Below are positions 1-8,003 of a stretch of 64,000 nt of DNA, piece after piece (position 1 is the first letter of the stretch; the number at the start of each line of letters is the position of its first letter). Under the pieces are notes generated by a model that saw only the letters and a list, made by a program, of their open reading frames with translations, was not told where the DNA came from and ran no database searches. The position numbers and the translations under genes are program-made. The stretch is from contig NZ_LR134338.1 of the NCBI RefSeq assembly GCF_900637055.1, positions 5,757,001-5,821,000 of the forward strand, read 5' to 3'. This stretch comes from Brevibacillus brevis. GTDB taxonomy: Bacteria > Bacillota > Bacilli > Brevibacillales > Brevibacillaceae.

Positions 1-87
1 GCAAACCAAATGCGTGCACCTTCCTGCTCCATCGGCCCTGTCACCTCAGCACTTAGAAAATCATGGTTAGTCTTTCCCAAAACATAA
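1..87 (+). other. Possible 3' end of an upstream gene
   Basis: One forward frame is open from the window edge to a TAA at 85-87 (28 codons), just before a hairpin that could end transcription in both directions. The piece is too short to recognise a family. It may equally be non-coding. Confidence 0.2.
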
Positions 88-118
88 AAAAACAGCACGC
101 TTAATTTTGCGTGCTGTT
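84..118 (-). terminator. Rho-independent terminator of the LCP gene
   Basis: A 10-bp perfect stem (AACAGCACGC at 91-100 with its complement at 109-118) lies at the stop codon of the leftward LCP gene. On the minus strand it is followed by a T run (the A run at 84-90). T residues also follow on the plus strand, so it may work both ways. Confidence 0.75.
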
Positions 119-1087
119 TTTCTTCTCTCCCACGGGTTGATCTGATGCTTCTGTAGGAGGGGCTATTTTTTCTTGGATAAACGATTGAATCTGATCGACA
201 TCTGGGATCAAAACAGAGCCTGCCCGGTTCGATTCACGGAACATCCCCATTGGCGGCAATTGATAGTTGCCTGGCTCTAGCGTGTCCAATTTTAATCCGA
301 GTGCAGACAGCTTCAGCATGTCCACCGAGCTAATATTGGTTTGAACATACGGTGTTACTTCCTTCAAAATGGTAGGAAGCTGCATCAGCGTCGTACCATT
401 CTTCATCTGATCCACGACTGCCGTCATTAATTTGCGCTGACGCTCCGTCCGAGTATAATCGGAGGTCGCATCATGGCGGAAACGAACATATTGCAAGGCT
501 TTGTCTCCATCCAGCTTTTGCAGACCTTTTTTCAGATTAATATCGTAGGCGCCTTTGTCTGTCGGGTCATGATAATACATGTTTTTTTCTACATCGATCT
601 CGACTCCACCTACTGCATCAATCAGAGCCTTGAAGCCTTCAAAGTCAGTAATCACGTAACGATCTACTGGAAGTCCAGTGAACTGACTAACCGTTTCCAT
701 TGCCAGCTCAGGTCCACCTTCTACAATCGCTGAGTTGATCCGCGAGCTGCCTCTACCGGGAATATCTACATACGTATCACGCAGGATTGAAAACATGTCA
801 TAACGTTTCCCCGCAGGATCGATGCTGACCAGCATCATGGAGTCAGAACGAGGAAGCCCGTTATTTTTCATTCCTCTGCGGTCTACCCCCATCAGCAGGA
901 TATTGACTCGTTCCTTGCCGTCCCACTCTGGTATTTCTGCAGCTTTGGTGGAATTTCCACCACTAGGCGGTGCGATATTGGGCTCTTGAATATTTTGAGC
1001 AAATTGATAAAAAGAGTATCCGTAATATCCTGCTGTCGCAGCCATCACAACAAGCAAAAGAAGCAACACTCGTTTCCATATTTTCAT
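101..1087 (-). CDS. LytR-CpsA-Psr (LCP) family cell-wall transferase
   Basis: LCP proteins attach wall teichoic acid or other glycopolymers to peptidoglycan from lipid-linked precursors, acting outside the membrane. The protein has a short basic N-terminus, one membrane segment near residues 5-25, a proline/serine linker and then the LCP domain, with the typical features NILLMGVDRR, RSDSMMLVSID, the SILRDTYVDIPG block and RTERQRK. At 328 aa it has the usual length. The open frame runs back to a GTG at 1096 that overlaps the ribosome site; AAAGGTGG sits 5 nt before the ATG at 1087, so I prefer that start. Nothing in the window links it to a particular polymer. Confidence 0.93.
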   Translation of the reverse strand: MKIWKRVLLLLLVVMAATAGYYGYSFYQFAQNIQEPNIAPPSGGNSTKAAEIPEWDGKERVNILLMGVDRRGMKNNGLPRSDSMMLVSIDPAGKRYDMFSILRDTYVDIPGRGSSRINSAIVEGGPELAMETVSQFTGLPVDRYVITDFEGFKALIDAVGGVEIDVEKNMYYHDPTDKGAYDINLKKGLQKLDGDKALQYVRFRHDATSDYTRTERQRKLMTAVVDQMKNGTTLMQLPTILKEVTPYVQTNISSVDMLKLSALGLKLDTLEPGNYQLPPMGMFRESNRAGSVLIPDVDQIQSFIQEKIAPPTEASDQPVGEKKNSTQN

Positions 1088-1211
1088 AAAGTCCACCTTT
1101 ATTCTCTCTATCCTCAGTTGATGTCATCTCTCCACTTTGATTAGTATACTCGAATTTGCGGAAAGTGGAGCAGCCTTTATTTGGGTACCTGTGACATTAT
1201 AAACATTTTAA

Positions 1212-1240
1212 TTTACAAAGTTCAGAATATTAGCTATACT
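1212..1240 (+). promoter_or_regulatory. SigA-type promoter of MFS gene
   Basis: TTTACA (1212-1217), a 17-nt spacer and TATACT (1235-1240). It lies between the upstream in-frame TTG at 1181 and the GTG at 1274, and so supports the later start. Confidence 0.75.
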
Positions 1241-1273
1241 ATTCTTATCCTTAATGGTAAGGGGTGCATTCGC

Positions 1274-2503
1274 GTGATATCACCGTCAGCTTTCCTCAAT
1301 CGCTATCCACGTGAGGCCATTTTCTTCATCATCGCCAGCTTTATTAACTCCTCCGGGAGCGCTTTTATGTGGCCACTTACTACCTTATACGTACATACCA
1401 TTTTGCAACGCTCGATGACGGAAGCCGGATTCGTCCTGATGATCCAATCTCTGGCGGGAATCTTCGGCCAATTCATCGGTGGATCGTTGTTTCATCGACT
1501 AGGTGCCAAGCGACTTATTGTCGGCGCATTGATTATTCAAGGACTTATTCAATTCTCCATTCCTTTCGTTCAGAGCTGGCCTGTCTACCTGATTCTCATG
1601 ATGGGGCTTGGCTTTACGTTCAACCTGTCATTCCCGGCCATTCAAGCATTTATCGGTTTTCGATGGAAAGAACAGCGCCGAGAATTGTTTAACATCGTCT
1701 ACGTCGGCAATAATTTGGGGATGGCAATCGGAACTGCATTGGCTGGCGTCATTGCCACCTTATCCTTCCAGCTTACATTTTGGTTCAACAGCACGAGCAC
1801 CTTATTGTTTGCCTTGTTCTTCTTCCTTTTTATGAAGAACATATCCCATCAGGAGCTGGTCGGAGAGAACCTGGAAGAACAGCAAAAGCATCGCGTGAAA
1901 AATAACTTTACCCTGCTATTCCGCTACCAATTGTACTTGTTTATGGCATTGGGCGCAGCATTCATTTTCTTTTCCAATACGGTATGGAATACAGGCGTCG
2001 CTCCTTATATTACCGAACAAGGTATGCCTCTGTCTTCGTATAGCTGGCTGTGGACCATCAACGGGATTATCATTTTTGCCGGGCAGCCCATCACTTCCTG
2101 GATCAAGCGGCTGTTGAATCAGAGCTTGTCTGCCCAACTCGTCGTCAGTGCCATCGCGTATGCTGTCGGTTTTGGGTGTATGCTTGTCTACCACGGTAGT
2201 TATTACGCATTTATTGTCGGAATGGTTATCACTACATTTGGAGAAATGCTCATCTCACCCACTATCCCTACTTTTATATCGGAAAAAACCGGAGAGAATG
2301 CCCCATTTTATTTGGGAGTCGTAGGGGCGATTACCACCGGTGGAAGGCTCTTGGGGCCGCTGGCTATGGGGTTCATGTATGACCATGGTGGAATTCATCC
2401 AACTCTGTTCTTGGCAACGCTTGTCTCAGCGGGTTCGGTCCTGCTCTGTCTGTTGCATGCTTATTTTCATCGGGAAAAACGAGCAGAGGTTGCTAAAAAC
2501 TGA
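1274..2503 (+). CDS. MFS multidrug-type transporter
   Basis: Major facilitator with about 12 membrane segments over 409 aa, probably a proton-coupled exporter in the cytoplasmic membrane. The N-terminal half shows the MFS loop (GGSLFHRLGAKRLIVGA, between TM2 and TM3). The C-terminal half has YDHGGIHPTLFL before the last helix and a basic tail. The reading frame is open from a TTG at 1181, but a strong promoter at 1212-1240 and AAGGGG at 1259-1264, 9 nt before GTG 1274, make the GTG the start. The gene is monocistronic, closed by a terminator shared with the convergent anti-sigma gene. Substrate cannot be told. Confidence 0.88.
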   Translation: MISPSAFLNRYPREAIFFIIASFINSSGSAFMWPLTTLYVHTILQRSMTEAGFVLMIQSLAGIFGQFIGGSLFHRLGAKRLIVGALIIQGLIQFSIPFVQSWPVYLILMMGLGFTFNLSFPAIQAFIGFRWKEQRRELFNIVYVGNNLGMAIGTALAGVIATLSFQLTFWFNSTSTLLFALFFFLFMKNISHQELVGENLEEQQKHRVKNNFTLLFRYQLYLFMALGAAFIFFSNTVWNTGVAPYITEQGMPLSSYSWLWTINGIIIFAGQPITSWIKRLLNQSLSAQLVVSAIAYAVGFGCMLVYHGSYYAFIVGMVITTFGEMLISPTIPTFISEKTGENAPFYLGVVGAITTGGRLLGPLAMGFMYDHGGIHPTLFLATLVSAGSVLLCLLHAYFHREKRAEVAKN

Positions 2504-2513
2504 TTTCAAATGC

Positions 2514-2556
2514 AAAAAAGCCGCCCGATCCTTTTACAGGACCGAGCGGCTTTTTT
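2514..2556. terminator. Bidirectional terminator between convergent genes
   Basis: Hairpin 2520-2531 / 2539-2550 with GCCGC/GCGGC ends, flanked by an A run and a T run. The two non-Watson-Crick positions are C-A on the plus strand but G-U in the minus-strand RNA, so it is stronger for the leftward anti-sigma gene. Confidence 0.8.
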
Positions 2557-2562
2557 GTTAAA

Positions 2563-4281
2563 CTATTTCTTTTCTTCCTTAATGGATACTTCCCAATCTG
2601 CCTTATGCTCTTTGTACATCGCGTTGAAACCAACCGTCAGTTCCTTCACATCTGCATTTTCACTCCAAACCTTCAGTTGGCCTGTGATGTTCAATGTGCC
2701 GTCCTTATTGACTGTCTGGTCGAATAAGAAATTGCCCCCTTCATCATTTCCCTTATCATCGGACACCTTCCAATCGTATGGAACTCCGACGATATCTTTG
2801 GCAAACTTGCCCTCTACCTCAATTGTGTAAACCGATCTATCATTTTCCATTTCCTTCTTCACAGATTTAAAAGTAAACTCATTTCCATCACTTTTTACAG
2901 TGATCGGTTTCTTTTTCAGTTCAGCCAATGGCAGCTTTGCCTGGAGTGTTGACTTTTCTGCTGTATAGATTGCATCAAGCTTCAGTGTCAGGTTCTTGGC
3001 CGGGTCTATTGGCATGTACGTATGAACCCAACTCGTCAATGGTTCCGTTCTTGTATAGTCCATGTGCGAGTAACTCCCCGCGCCATAACTCTCGCTTATG
3101 ATAACGAGATTGTCATCCCTATCATCGTCGTGCATCATGTCATCCCATTTGCCCACTACGGTACCCGTTTCATCCAGGAGCTCGTAACGAATGCCCTGTA
3201 GTTTTCTATCCGGCTTGCTGGTCGTGAACTCTAGCTCCGTACCAGTGGGAGCGAAGCGCGCTTCCTTTAACTCCACTGTCGTCCCGGTCGGGGTTTCTAA
3301 CTGCTTATTCACCGCTGCTGTTTTCATGGCTGCTTTTGCTGGTCGCATATCAATTGGGATATCGAAATTCCATGTGCCTTTCGTATCTGTCAGGCGCTTC
3401 ACCCGCAGTTCCAAAATCAATTCGTCCGGCATTGGATTCGCTTCATTAAAGAATGCGTCCATATCGCTTCCGTAGCCGTAGGCGAAGTTTTCACCATTCG
3501 GCAGCGGCAGCCAGCGCAGCAATTCCTGCGATTTATCATCTATTCTCGTGATTACTTTGCCATTTTTATCCTTTAGTCGAACTTCCCTGAATTCATTCAC
3601 ATTGTCGCCTGTAATGACCGAGAACTGATCCTTCCAGAACGAAGGAATCTTTTTGCCTGACGAGTCCTTCACCGAGCCCAGAATCATGATTCGCAACGGA
3701 TCGGCTACAACCGCATTGATTTCCATGGTCAGCCCTTGGTTTGTCACCTTCAAGTCAAGCGGCTGTACAAAGCCGTTTTCTGCCGCTTTCTTCACGCCAA
3801 TGTCTGTCTGCTTTTTATCAAACAGGTCGACTACTTGTTTCGCATTGTAAGGCCCTTTTGTTACCATTATCTCACTCGGATTGATCGAGGCATAAATTCC
3901 ATTCATATAGTTCGCAAACGTAGGAGAAACTGCTGTTCCGAATGTAACCACCATAGCCAATCCTGCAACTGCAATCGTTGTTTTCTTCACTATATCCACA
4001 CTCCGCTTTTTCCAATTTATTTGAACGGGTTGTTTTTGAACGGGTTTGAGTACGTTCATCGGGTAAGCGGGGAGCTTGTCCATGACATTTTGAACGGTTG
4101 CCTCCGTCTGCCAAACATCTTCCGCCACATCATCGAATGGATCCAGCTCATCCAAATATTGCTCAAACTTCAACTGGCACACGCTGCATGTATCCAGATG
4201 TTGTTGTACGTCTTGTTTCACTCGAAAAGGAAGCTTGTCTTCCAAATACGCGTTCAGCATGAATGTATCCAAGCATGTCAT
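2563..4281 (-). CDS. Membrane anti-sigma factor, zinc-finger plus DUF4179-type
   Basis: The 572-aa protein begins with a cytoplasmic anti-sigma zinc-finger: HLDTCSVC (His-x3-Cys-x2-Cys) near residues 28-35, which binds and holds the cognate ECF sigma factor. One membrane segment follows at about residues 95-118, then a long extracytoplasmic region of the DUF4179 type seen in ECF partners of Bacilli. Its ATG overlaps the sigma gene stop as ATGA (4278-4281), so the two are translationally coupled. The signal it senses is unknown; the large outer part suggests cell-envelope stress. Release would need regulated proteolysis, which is inference. Confidence 0.88.
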   Translation of the reverse strand: MTCLDTFMLNAYLEDKLPFRVKQDVQQHLDTCSVCQLKFEQYLDELDPFDDVAEDVWQTEATVQNVMDKLPAYPMNVLKPVQKQPVQINWKKRSVDIVKKTTIAVAGLAMVVTFGTAVSPTFANYMNGIYASINPSEIMVTKGPYNAKQVVDLFDKKQTDIGVKKAAENGFVQPLDLKVTNQGLTMEINAVVADPLRIMILGSVKDSSGKKIPSFWKDQFSVITGDNVNEFREVRLKDKNGKVITRIDDKSQELLRWLPLPNGENFAYGYGSDMDAFFNEANPMPDELILELRVKRLTDTKGTWNFDIPIDMRPAKAAMKTAAVNKQLETPTGTTVELKEARFAPTGTELEFTTSKPDRKLQGIRYELLDETGTVVGKWDDMMHDDDRDDNLVIISESYGAGSYSHMDYTRTEPLTSWVHTYMPIDPAKNLTLKLDAIYTAEKSTLQAKLPLAELKKKPITVKSDGNEFTFKSVKKEMENDRSVYTIEVEGKFAKDIVGVPYDWKVSDDKGNDEGGNFLFDQTVNKDGTLNITGQLKVWSENADVKELTVGFNAMYKEHKADWEVSIKEEKK

Positions 4282-4832
4282 AGGTAGAGGTCCCCTCCTT
4301 TACCCGAATTCGCAATGGCATTTTTGAGCTTGGCCCTTCCTCTGGAAAGACGTGTTCGCACCGTACTGATGGGAACATCCAGCTCCTCGCTAATTTCTTC
4401 GTAGCTCAAAAATTGGAGGTAACGCAGTTCGAGGACGACGCGGTATTTGGACTCCAGGGTCATCATCCGATTTTGCAAAAAGGCTCTCTGCTCCTTAGCA
4501 AGGTACTCCATTTCAGGTGTTTGGCTGGTAGCCACTTCAATCTCTGCATCTGTAACCGTAATCGATCTTTTCCTGTTACGCAGTTCATCGAAACAATAAT
4601 TGGTGGCGATCCTGTAGAGCCAGGCACCAAATTCGTAGCTTTTGCTGTAGTCACCCAAATGGTAATACACCTTGATAAAGATCTCCTGAGCGATGTCCTG
4701 CTCAAGATGCGGCTGCCCGATCATCTTGCGAATGAGCAATCTGACCCTTTTGTTATATTTTTGTATGATCTGAGAATATGCCTCTTTGTTCCCCTGGAGG
4801 ACCTCCTCAATGATCAGCCTGTCGTCCTGCAT
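4278..4832 (-). CDS. ECF-subfamily RNA polymerase sigma factor
   Basis: 184 aa with the two ECF domains: region 2 (IIQKYNKRVRLLIRKMIG, then the core-binding block DIAQEIFIKVYYHL and the -10 reading stretch AWLYRIATNYCFDELR) and region 4 with the helix-turn-helix LSYEEISEELDVPISTVRTRLSRGRAKL. It directs RNA polymerase to envelope-stress type promoters when freed from the anti-sigma encoded just downstream. The start is the ATG at 4832, since GGGGAGG lies 7 nt upstream; the in-frame ATG at 4865 has no ribosome site. Confidence 0.95.
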   Translation of the reverse strand: MQDDRLIIEEVLQGNKEAYSQIIQKYNKRVRLLIRKMIGQPHLEQDIAQEIFIKVYYHLGDYSKSYEFGAWLYRIATNYCFDELRNRKRSITVTDAEIEVATSQTPEMEYLAKEQRAFLQNRMMTLESKYRVVLELRYLQFLSYEEISEELDVPISTVRTRLSRGRAKLKNAIANSGKGGDLYL

Positions 4833-4928
4833 CTGTCTTCCTCCCCATATCAAAACCTGTATCAAGGGCTACAGGTTCAAAAAGGTACGCTGCGCAGCTA
4901 TCACCTTTTTGCTTATACACTGTAATAC

Positions 4929-4956
4929 GACGGAAAATGGTGGAAAAAGATCGCAA
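4929..4956 (-). promoter_or_regulatory. Candidate autoregulated ECF promoter
   Basis: On the minus strand about 100 bp before the sigma gene, TTGCGATC (4949-4956) and CGTC (4929-4932) are separated by 16 nt, resembling ECF -35 (TGCAAC-like) and -10 (CGTC) elements. The -35 match is imperfect. Confidence 0.3.
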
Positions 4957-5163
4957 CTTTTTTTGATAAATTTTATGAAATAGTCGAACGAAAAAGTGGA
5001 GGTTTGTATTACCTGAGAGTTATTTGCGGCAGTCGGGTAGCCTAAATAGCAATCGAGAAGAAATCACTGTAGACACTCATATGCTAATATAGGAATGTCT
5101 TTCGTACAGAGAGAATGGGAGACGGCATCTTACCATAACGAGAGAAAGAGAGGGTAAACATAT

Positions 5164-6417
5164 TTGATGGAAGCCAATGATCATGTAGCGCCAAATCCAC
5201 ATTGGAAAAAGAACATTATTCTCTTTCTAAGCAGTCAGGCGATTTCACTTTTTGGATCATCTTTAGTTCAATATGCGATGATGTGGTATATAACGCTAAA
5301 TACGCAATCCGGCATCATGATGACGTTGTATATCATTTGCGGCTTCATCCCTACTTTTCTTTTATCTCCCGTTGCGGGAGTTTGGGCAGACCGCTACAAT
5401 CGCAAACTGTTGATCATTTATGCCGATGCAATGATTGCCTTTGCAACACTTATACTCGCGATCGTCTTTTTAATGGGATACAATGCGACTTGGCTGCTCT
5501 TTCTCATGGCAGCTATTCGTGCAGTCGGAGCCGGTATTCAAACCCCGGCTGTCGGAGCTATTTTGCCGCAAATTGTACCAAGCGACCAACTGACGAGAAT
5601 CAATGGCATAAACGGAAGCTTGCACGCTGTTATTATGTTCGTATCCCCGATGGTGAGTGCTGCATTACTTACCATGTCTACCATTGAAATGATTTTCTTT
5701 ATTGATGTTATTACCGCATTGCTTGCCATTGGTACGTTGCTCGTATTCCTCAAGATTCCTTTACACGAGAAGGCTTCCGAAATACAAAAAACAAGCTACT
5801 TCAGCGATTTTAAAGAAGGATTAGTTTACATTAAAAACAATGATTTTTTGAAGAAATTCTTTCTATTCTTCGCCTTCTTCTTTATCTTGATGGCGCCCGC
5901 TGCATTTTTGACCCCTCTGCAAGTTACACGCAGCTTCGGCGACGAGGTTTGGCGGTTAACGGCCATCGAAATTGCTTTTTCAGTCGGGATGATGGCTGGC
6001 GGAGGAATTATTGCCTCTTGGGGAGGCTTTACAAACAGAGTGCACACCATGACATTCGCGAGCTTAATCATGGGGGCCTGCACATTAGCCCTTGGAATCA
6101 TTCCGAACTTTTGGATTTATCTAGTCTTCATGGCTCTATTTGGCGTTGCCATGCCCATTTTCAATACCCCGACAATGGTTTTGGTTCAAGAGAAAGTGGA
6201 TGAAAACTATATGGGAAGAATATTTGGTGTGTTCGGCATGATTTCCACGTCGATGATGCCAATGGGTATGCTTATTTTTGGACCGATCGCAGATGTTGTT
6301 AAAATTGAGTGGCTTCTGGTTGCAACGGGGCTGTTCATCTTAATACTGGCTATGTTATTAGGGAAAAATAAAGTATTAATACAAGCTGGAAAGCCAAAAT
6401 TGAATGAATCTCCATAA
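5164..6417 (+). CDS. MFS transporter, EntS/MFS_3-like
   Basis: 417 aa, about 12 membrane segments, with the TM2-TM3 loop GVWADRYNRKLLIIYAD and GAGIQTPAVGAILPQIVP typical of the enterobactin-exporter-like (MFS_3) group, whose members export siderophores, macrolides or other drugs. AGAGGG at 5149-5154 is 9 nt from TTG 5164 and 12 nt from ATG 5167, so either start is possible. No regulator is attached; it stands alone between the sigma operon and a terminator. Confidence 0.88.
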   Translation: MMEANDHVAPNPHWKKNIILFLSSQAISLFGSSLVQYAMMWYITLNTQSGIMMTLYIICGFIPTFLLSPVAGVWADRYNRKLLIIYADAMIAFATLILAIVFLMGYNATWLLFLMAAIRAVGAGIQTPAVGAILPQIVPSDQLTRINGINGSLHAVIMFVSPMVSAALLTMSTIEMIFFIDVITALLAIGTLLVFLKIPLHEKASEIQKTSYFSDFKEGLVYIKNNDFLKKFFLFFAFFFILMAPAAFLTPLQVTRSFGDEVWRLTAIEIAFSVGMMAGGGIIASWGGFTNRVHTMTFASLIMGACTLALGIIPNFWIYLVFMALFGVAMPIFNTPTMVLVQEKVDENYMGRIFGVFGMISTSMMPMGMLIFGPIADVVKIEWLLVATGLFILILAMLLGKNKVLIQAGKPKLNESP

Positions 6418-6423
6418 ATAAAG

Positions 6424-6448
6424 TCTCCCATCCACGGGAGATTTTTTT
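6424..6448 (+). terminator. Terminator of MFS gene
   Basis: Perfect 6-bp stem TCTCCC/GGGAGA (6424-6429, 6436-6441) followed by seven T. Confidence 0.8.
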
Positions 6449-6453
6449 ATACC

Positions 6454-6482
6454 AAAAAAGCTGCCGAGGGCATTCTCGGCAG
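6454..6482 (-). terminator. Terminator of SDR gene
   Basis: Perfect 8-bp stem CTGCCGAG/CTCGGCAG (6461-6468, 6475-6482). In the minus-strand direction it is followed by a T run (A run at 6454-6460). Confidence 0.85.
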
Positions 6483-6507
6483 TATGGTGAAACAATGGCA
6501 ACGACAT

Positions 6508-7209
6508 TCAGTTGTTTCTCACAGGTGGGCAGGTGAGCGATTTTCCGTTATCTTGCGGACCTAGTCCGATGATGTACGGTACCGCCACACGGCTCCACTC
6601 TACTGGATTCGGTGCCGTGTCCACATCTTCTGGTGAGCATAAACGGAGCATGGATGTATCGATACTGCCTCCCGGATCAAGCGCCACTGCTGCCATTCCC
6701 TCAGGTAATTCTGCTGCCAATGATTGCGTCAATCCTTCGATGGCGAACTTCGAAGCGCAGTACGGCGATAAAAACGCTTCCCCGTGTCTTCCCCAGTACG
6801 AGCTGATATTTACGACGACTCCACCATTTGCGCGTTGAACCATAAACGGTAAAAAGGAGCGAATTACATAGAAAACACCATTCACATTGATGTCCATCAC
6901 TCTCGAAAACTCACTTGCTGCAAGCCCAATGACTGGACTGTTCCGGTTAATAATGGAGGCATTGTTAATCAACAGATCGGGAACTCCCACCTCGGCATTC
7001 ACTTCCTCAGCCCATTTTTCCACCTGCTCCATTACCGAAACATCGACAACAGAAAAATGATGCTGATCCCCGAATTGCTGACGCAGCCCTTGGACCTCTT
7101 TCTCCGAACGCCCGCAGCCTGCAACCGTCCAGCCTGCTTCGTGAAAACGATCCACCATTGCCCTGCCCAAACCACGTGTCACGCCTGTAATCACTATCAG
7201 CTTGTTCAT
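6508..7209 (-). CDS. Short-chain dehydrogenase/reductase
   Basis: Classical SDR of 233 aa, a cytoplasmic NAD(P)-dependent oxidoreductase. It has TGVTRGLG (residues 8-15, nucleotide binding), INNAS (the NNAG equivalent) and the catalytic Ser with YCASK (Tyr-x3-Lys). It lacks much of the C-terminal substrate loop but ends normally for the short members. AGGGGGAGAG precedes the ATG. A perfect 12-bp inverted repeat lies 14 bp upstream of the start and should hold its operator. Substrate is unknown. Confidence 0.9.
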   Translation of the reverse strand: MNKLIVITGVTRGLGRAMVDRFHEAGWTVAGCGRSEKEVQGLRQQFGDQHHFSVVDVSVMEQVEKWAEEVNAEVGVPDLLINNASIINRNSPVIGLAASEFSRVMDINVNGVFYVIRSFLPFMVQRANGGVVVNISSYWGRHGEAFLSPYCASKFAIEGLTQSLAAELPEGMAAVALDPGGSIDTSMLRLCSPEDVDTAPNPVEWSRVAVPYIIGLGPQDNGKSLTCPPVRNN

Positions 7210-7222
7210 TGCTCTCCCCCTC

Positions 7223-7259
7223 CGTTATTATACTTATTAAACATTTTAGTATAATAACG
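7223..7259. promoter_or_regulatory. 12-bp perfect inverted repeat at SDR promoter
   Basis: CGTTATTATACT (7223-7234) and its exact complement (7248-7259) are separated by 13 nt. The proximal arm contains TATAAT in the minus-strand direction, just before the ribosome site of the SDR gene. A repressor bound here would cover the promoter. The TATAAT on the other strand could also start rightward transcription. Confidence 0.6.
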
Positions 7260-7296
7260 AAAGGGAATCAATCCCAATAAATTGGAGTTTGGTACT

Positions 7297-7410
7297 CTTT
7301 TTGCGTTTCCCCGCTAATCACTTCGGCGCGGACAGTACAGGCTTCCCTGTGGGACAGAGCCTGGAGCCTAGTCTGGAAATATTCTTCTCCCCACTACAGC
7401 CACTTTTAAA
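7297..7410 (+). repeat. Intergenic repeat unit, copy A
   Basis: About 115 bp that aligns over its full length with 31138-31252, with one small indel. The core at 7356-7400 (including GGAGCCTAGT, then CTGGAAATATTC, then CCCCACTACAG) is almost identical. No open frame is shared. Both copies lie between two leftward genes. This copy lacks the inverted left arm present at the other site. Confidence 0.75.
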
Positions 7411-7449
7411 CTTCAAGAAGGAGCGACCGCGTTTTAGCGGAAAGTCTGT

Positions 7450-7473
7450 AAAAAAGACGCCCGTTGCCGGGCG
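7450..7473 (-). terminator. Terminator of bacilliredoxin gene
   Basis: CGCCCG/CGGGCG stem (7458-7463, 7468-7473) with a TTGC loop. On the minus strand it is followed by a T run (7450-7455). Confidence 0.75.
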
Positions 7474-7495
7474 CCTCGTGATGTTTCGTACTTCC

Positions 7496-7924
7496 TTATT
7501 TGTAAGTGTCGTAAGCGTTGGTCAACAAGCCTGCGATTGTTGCCAGATCATTGTTTTCGATCTGATGACGCTCGATCATCGTCTTGATTTCGCCGTCTTT
7601 CATGATCGCAAAGGATGGGGAAGACGGTGCATAGCCTTCGAAATACTCACGTGCTTTTGCAGTCGCTTCCTTGTCTTGACCTGCAAATACAGTGAAGATG
7701 TTATCCGGCTTTGTAGCGTGATTCAAGGAATGTACAACTGCTGGACGAGCGAGTCCTGCTGCGCAGCCACAAACCGAGTTCACAACAACAAGTGTCAGGC
7801 CTTTTGCATTCGGCAGTGCTTGCTCTACTTCTTCCGCAGTGCGAAGCTCTTGAAAACCGTTGCGAGTCAACTCATCGCGCATCGGTTGAATTACTTGGCT
7901 CATATATGCTTCATAAGACATCAT
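7496..7924 (-). CDS. BrxA/BrxB-family bacilliredoxin
   Basis: 142 aa, thioredoxin-like fold, with the family CGC active site in NSVCGCAAG. Bacilliredoxins remove bacillithiol from mixed disulfides on cytoplasmic proteins after oxidative stress. The sequence matches the YphP/YqiW (DUF1094) family from MSYEAYMSQVIQPMRDEL to the C-terminus. AAAGGAGAGG is 7 nt before ATG 7924, so the longer frame beginning at 7948 is rejected. It is monocistronic with its own terminator. The sequence cannot say whether it is the BrxA or the BrxB orthologue. Confidence 0.93.
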   Translation of the reverse strand: MMSYEAYMSQVIQPMRDELTRNGFQELRTAEEVEQALPNAKGLTLVVVNSVCGCAAGLARPAVVHSLNHATKPDNIFTVFAGQDKEATAKAREYFEGYAPSSPSFAIMKDGEIKTMIERHQIENNDLATIAGLLTNAYDTYK

Positions 7925-8003
7925 TGGGCAACCTCTCCTTTGTATCACGTGTTCAACTTACTTATTATTATACCCCGACTTCGCCTACCCGAGAAAGCAG
8001 GAG

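Noticed and set aside
3736..4287. Forward frame of 183 codons opposite the anti-sigma gene
   Set aside because: Shadow of the real minus-strand gene; composition is typical antisense (Cys/His/Ile rich) and there is no ribosome site.
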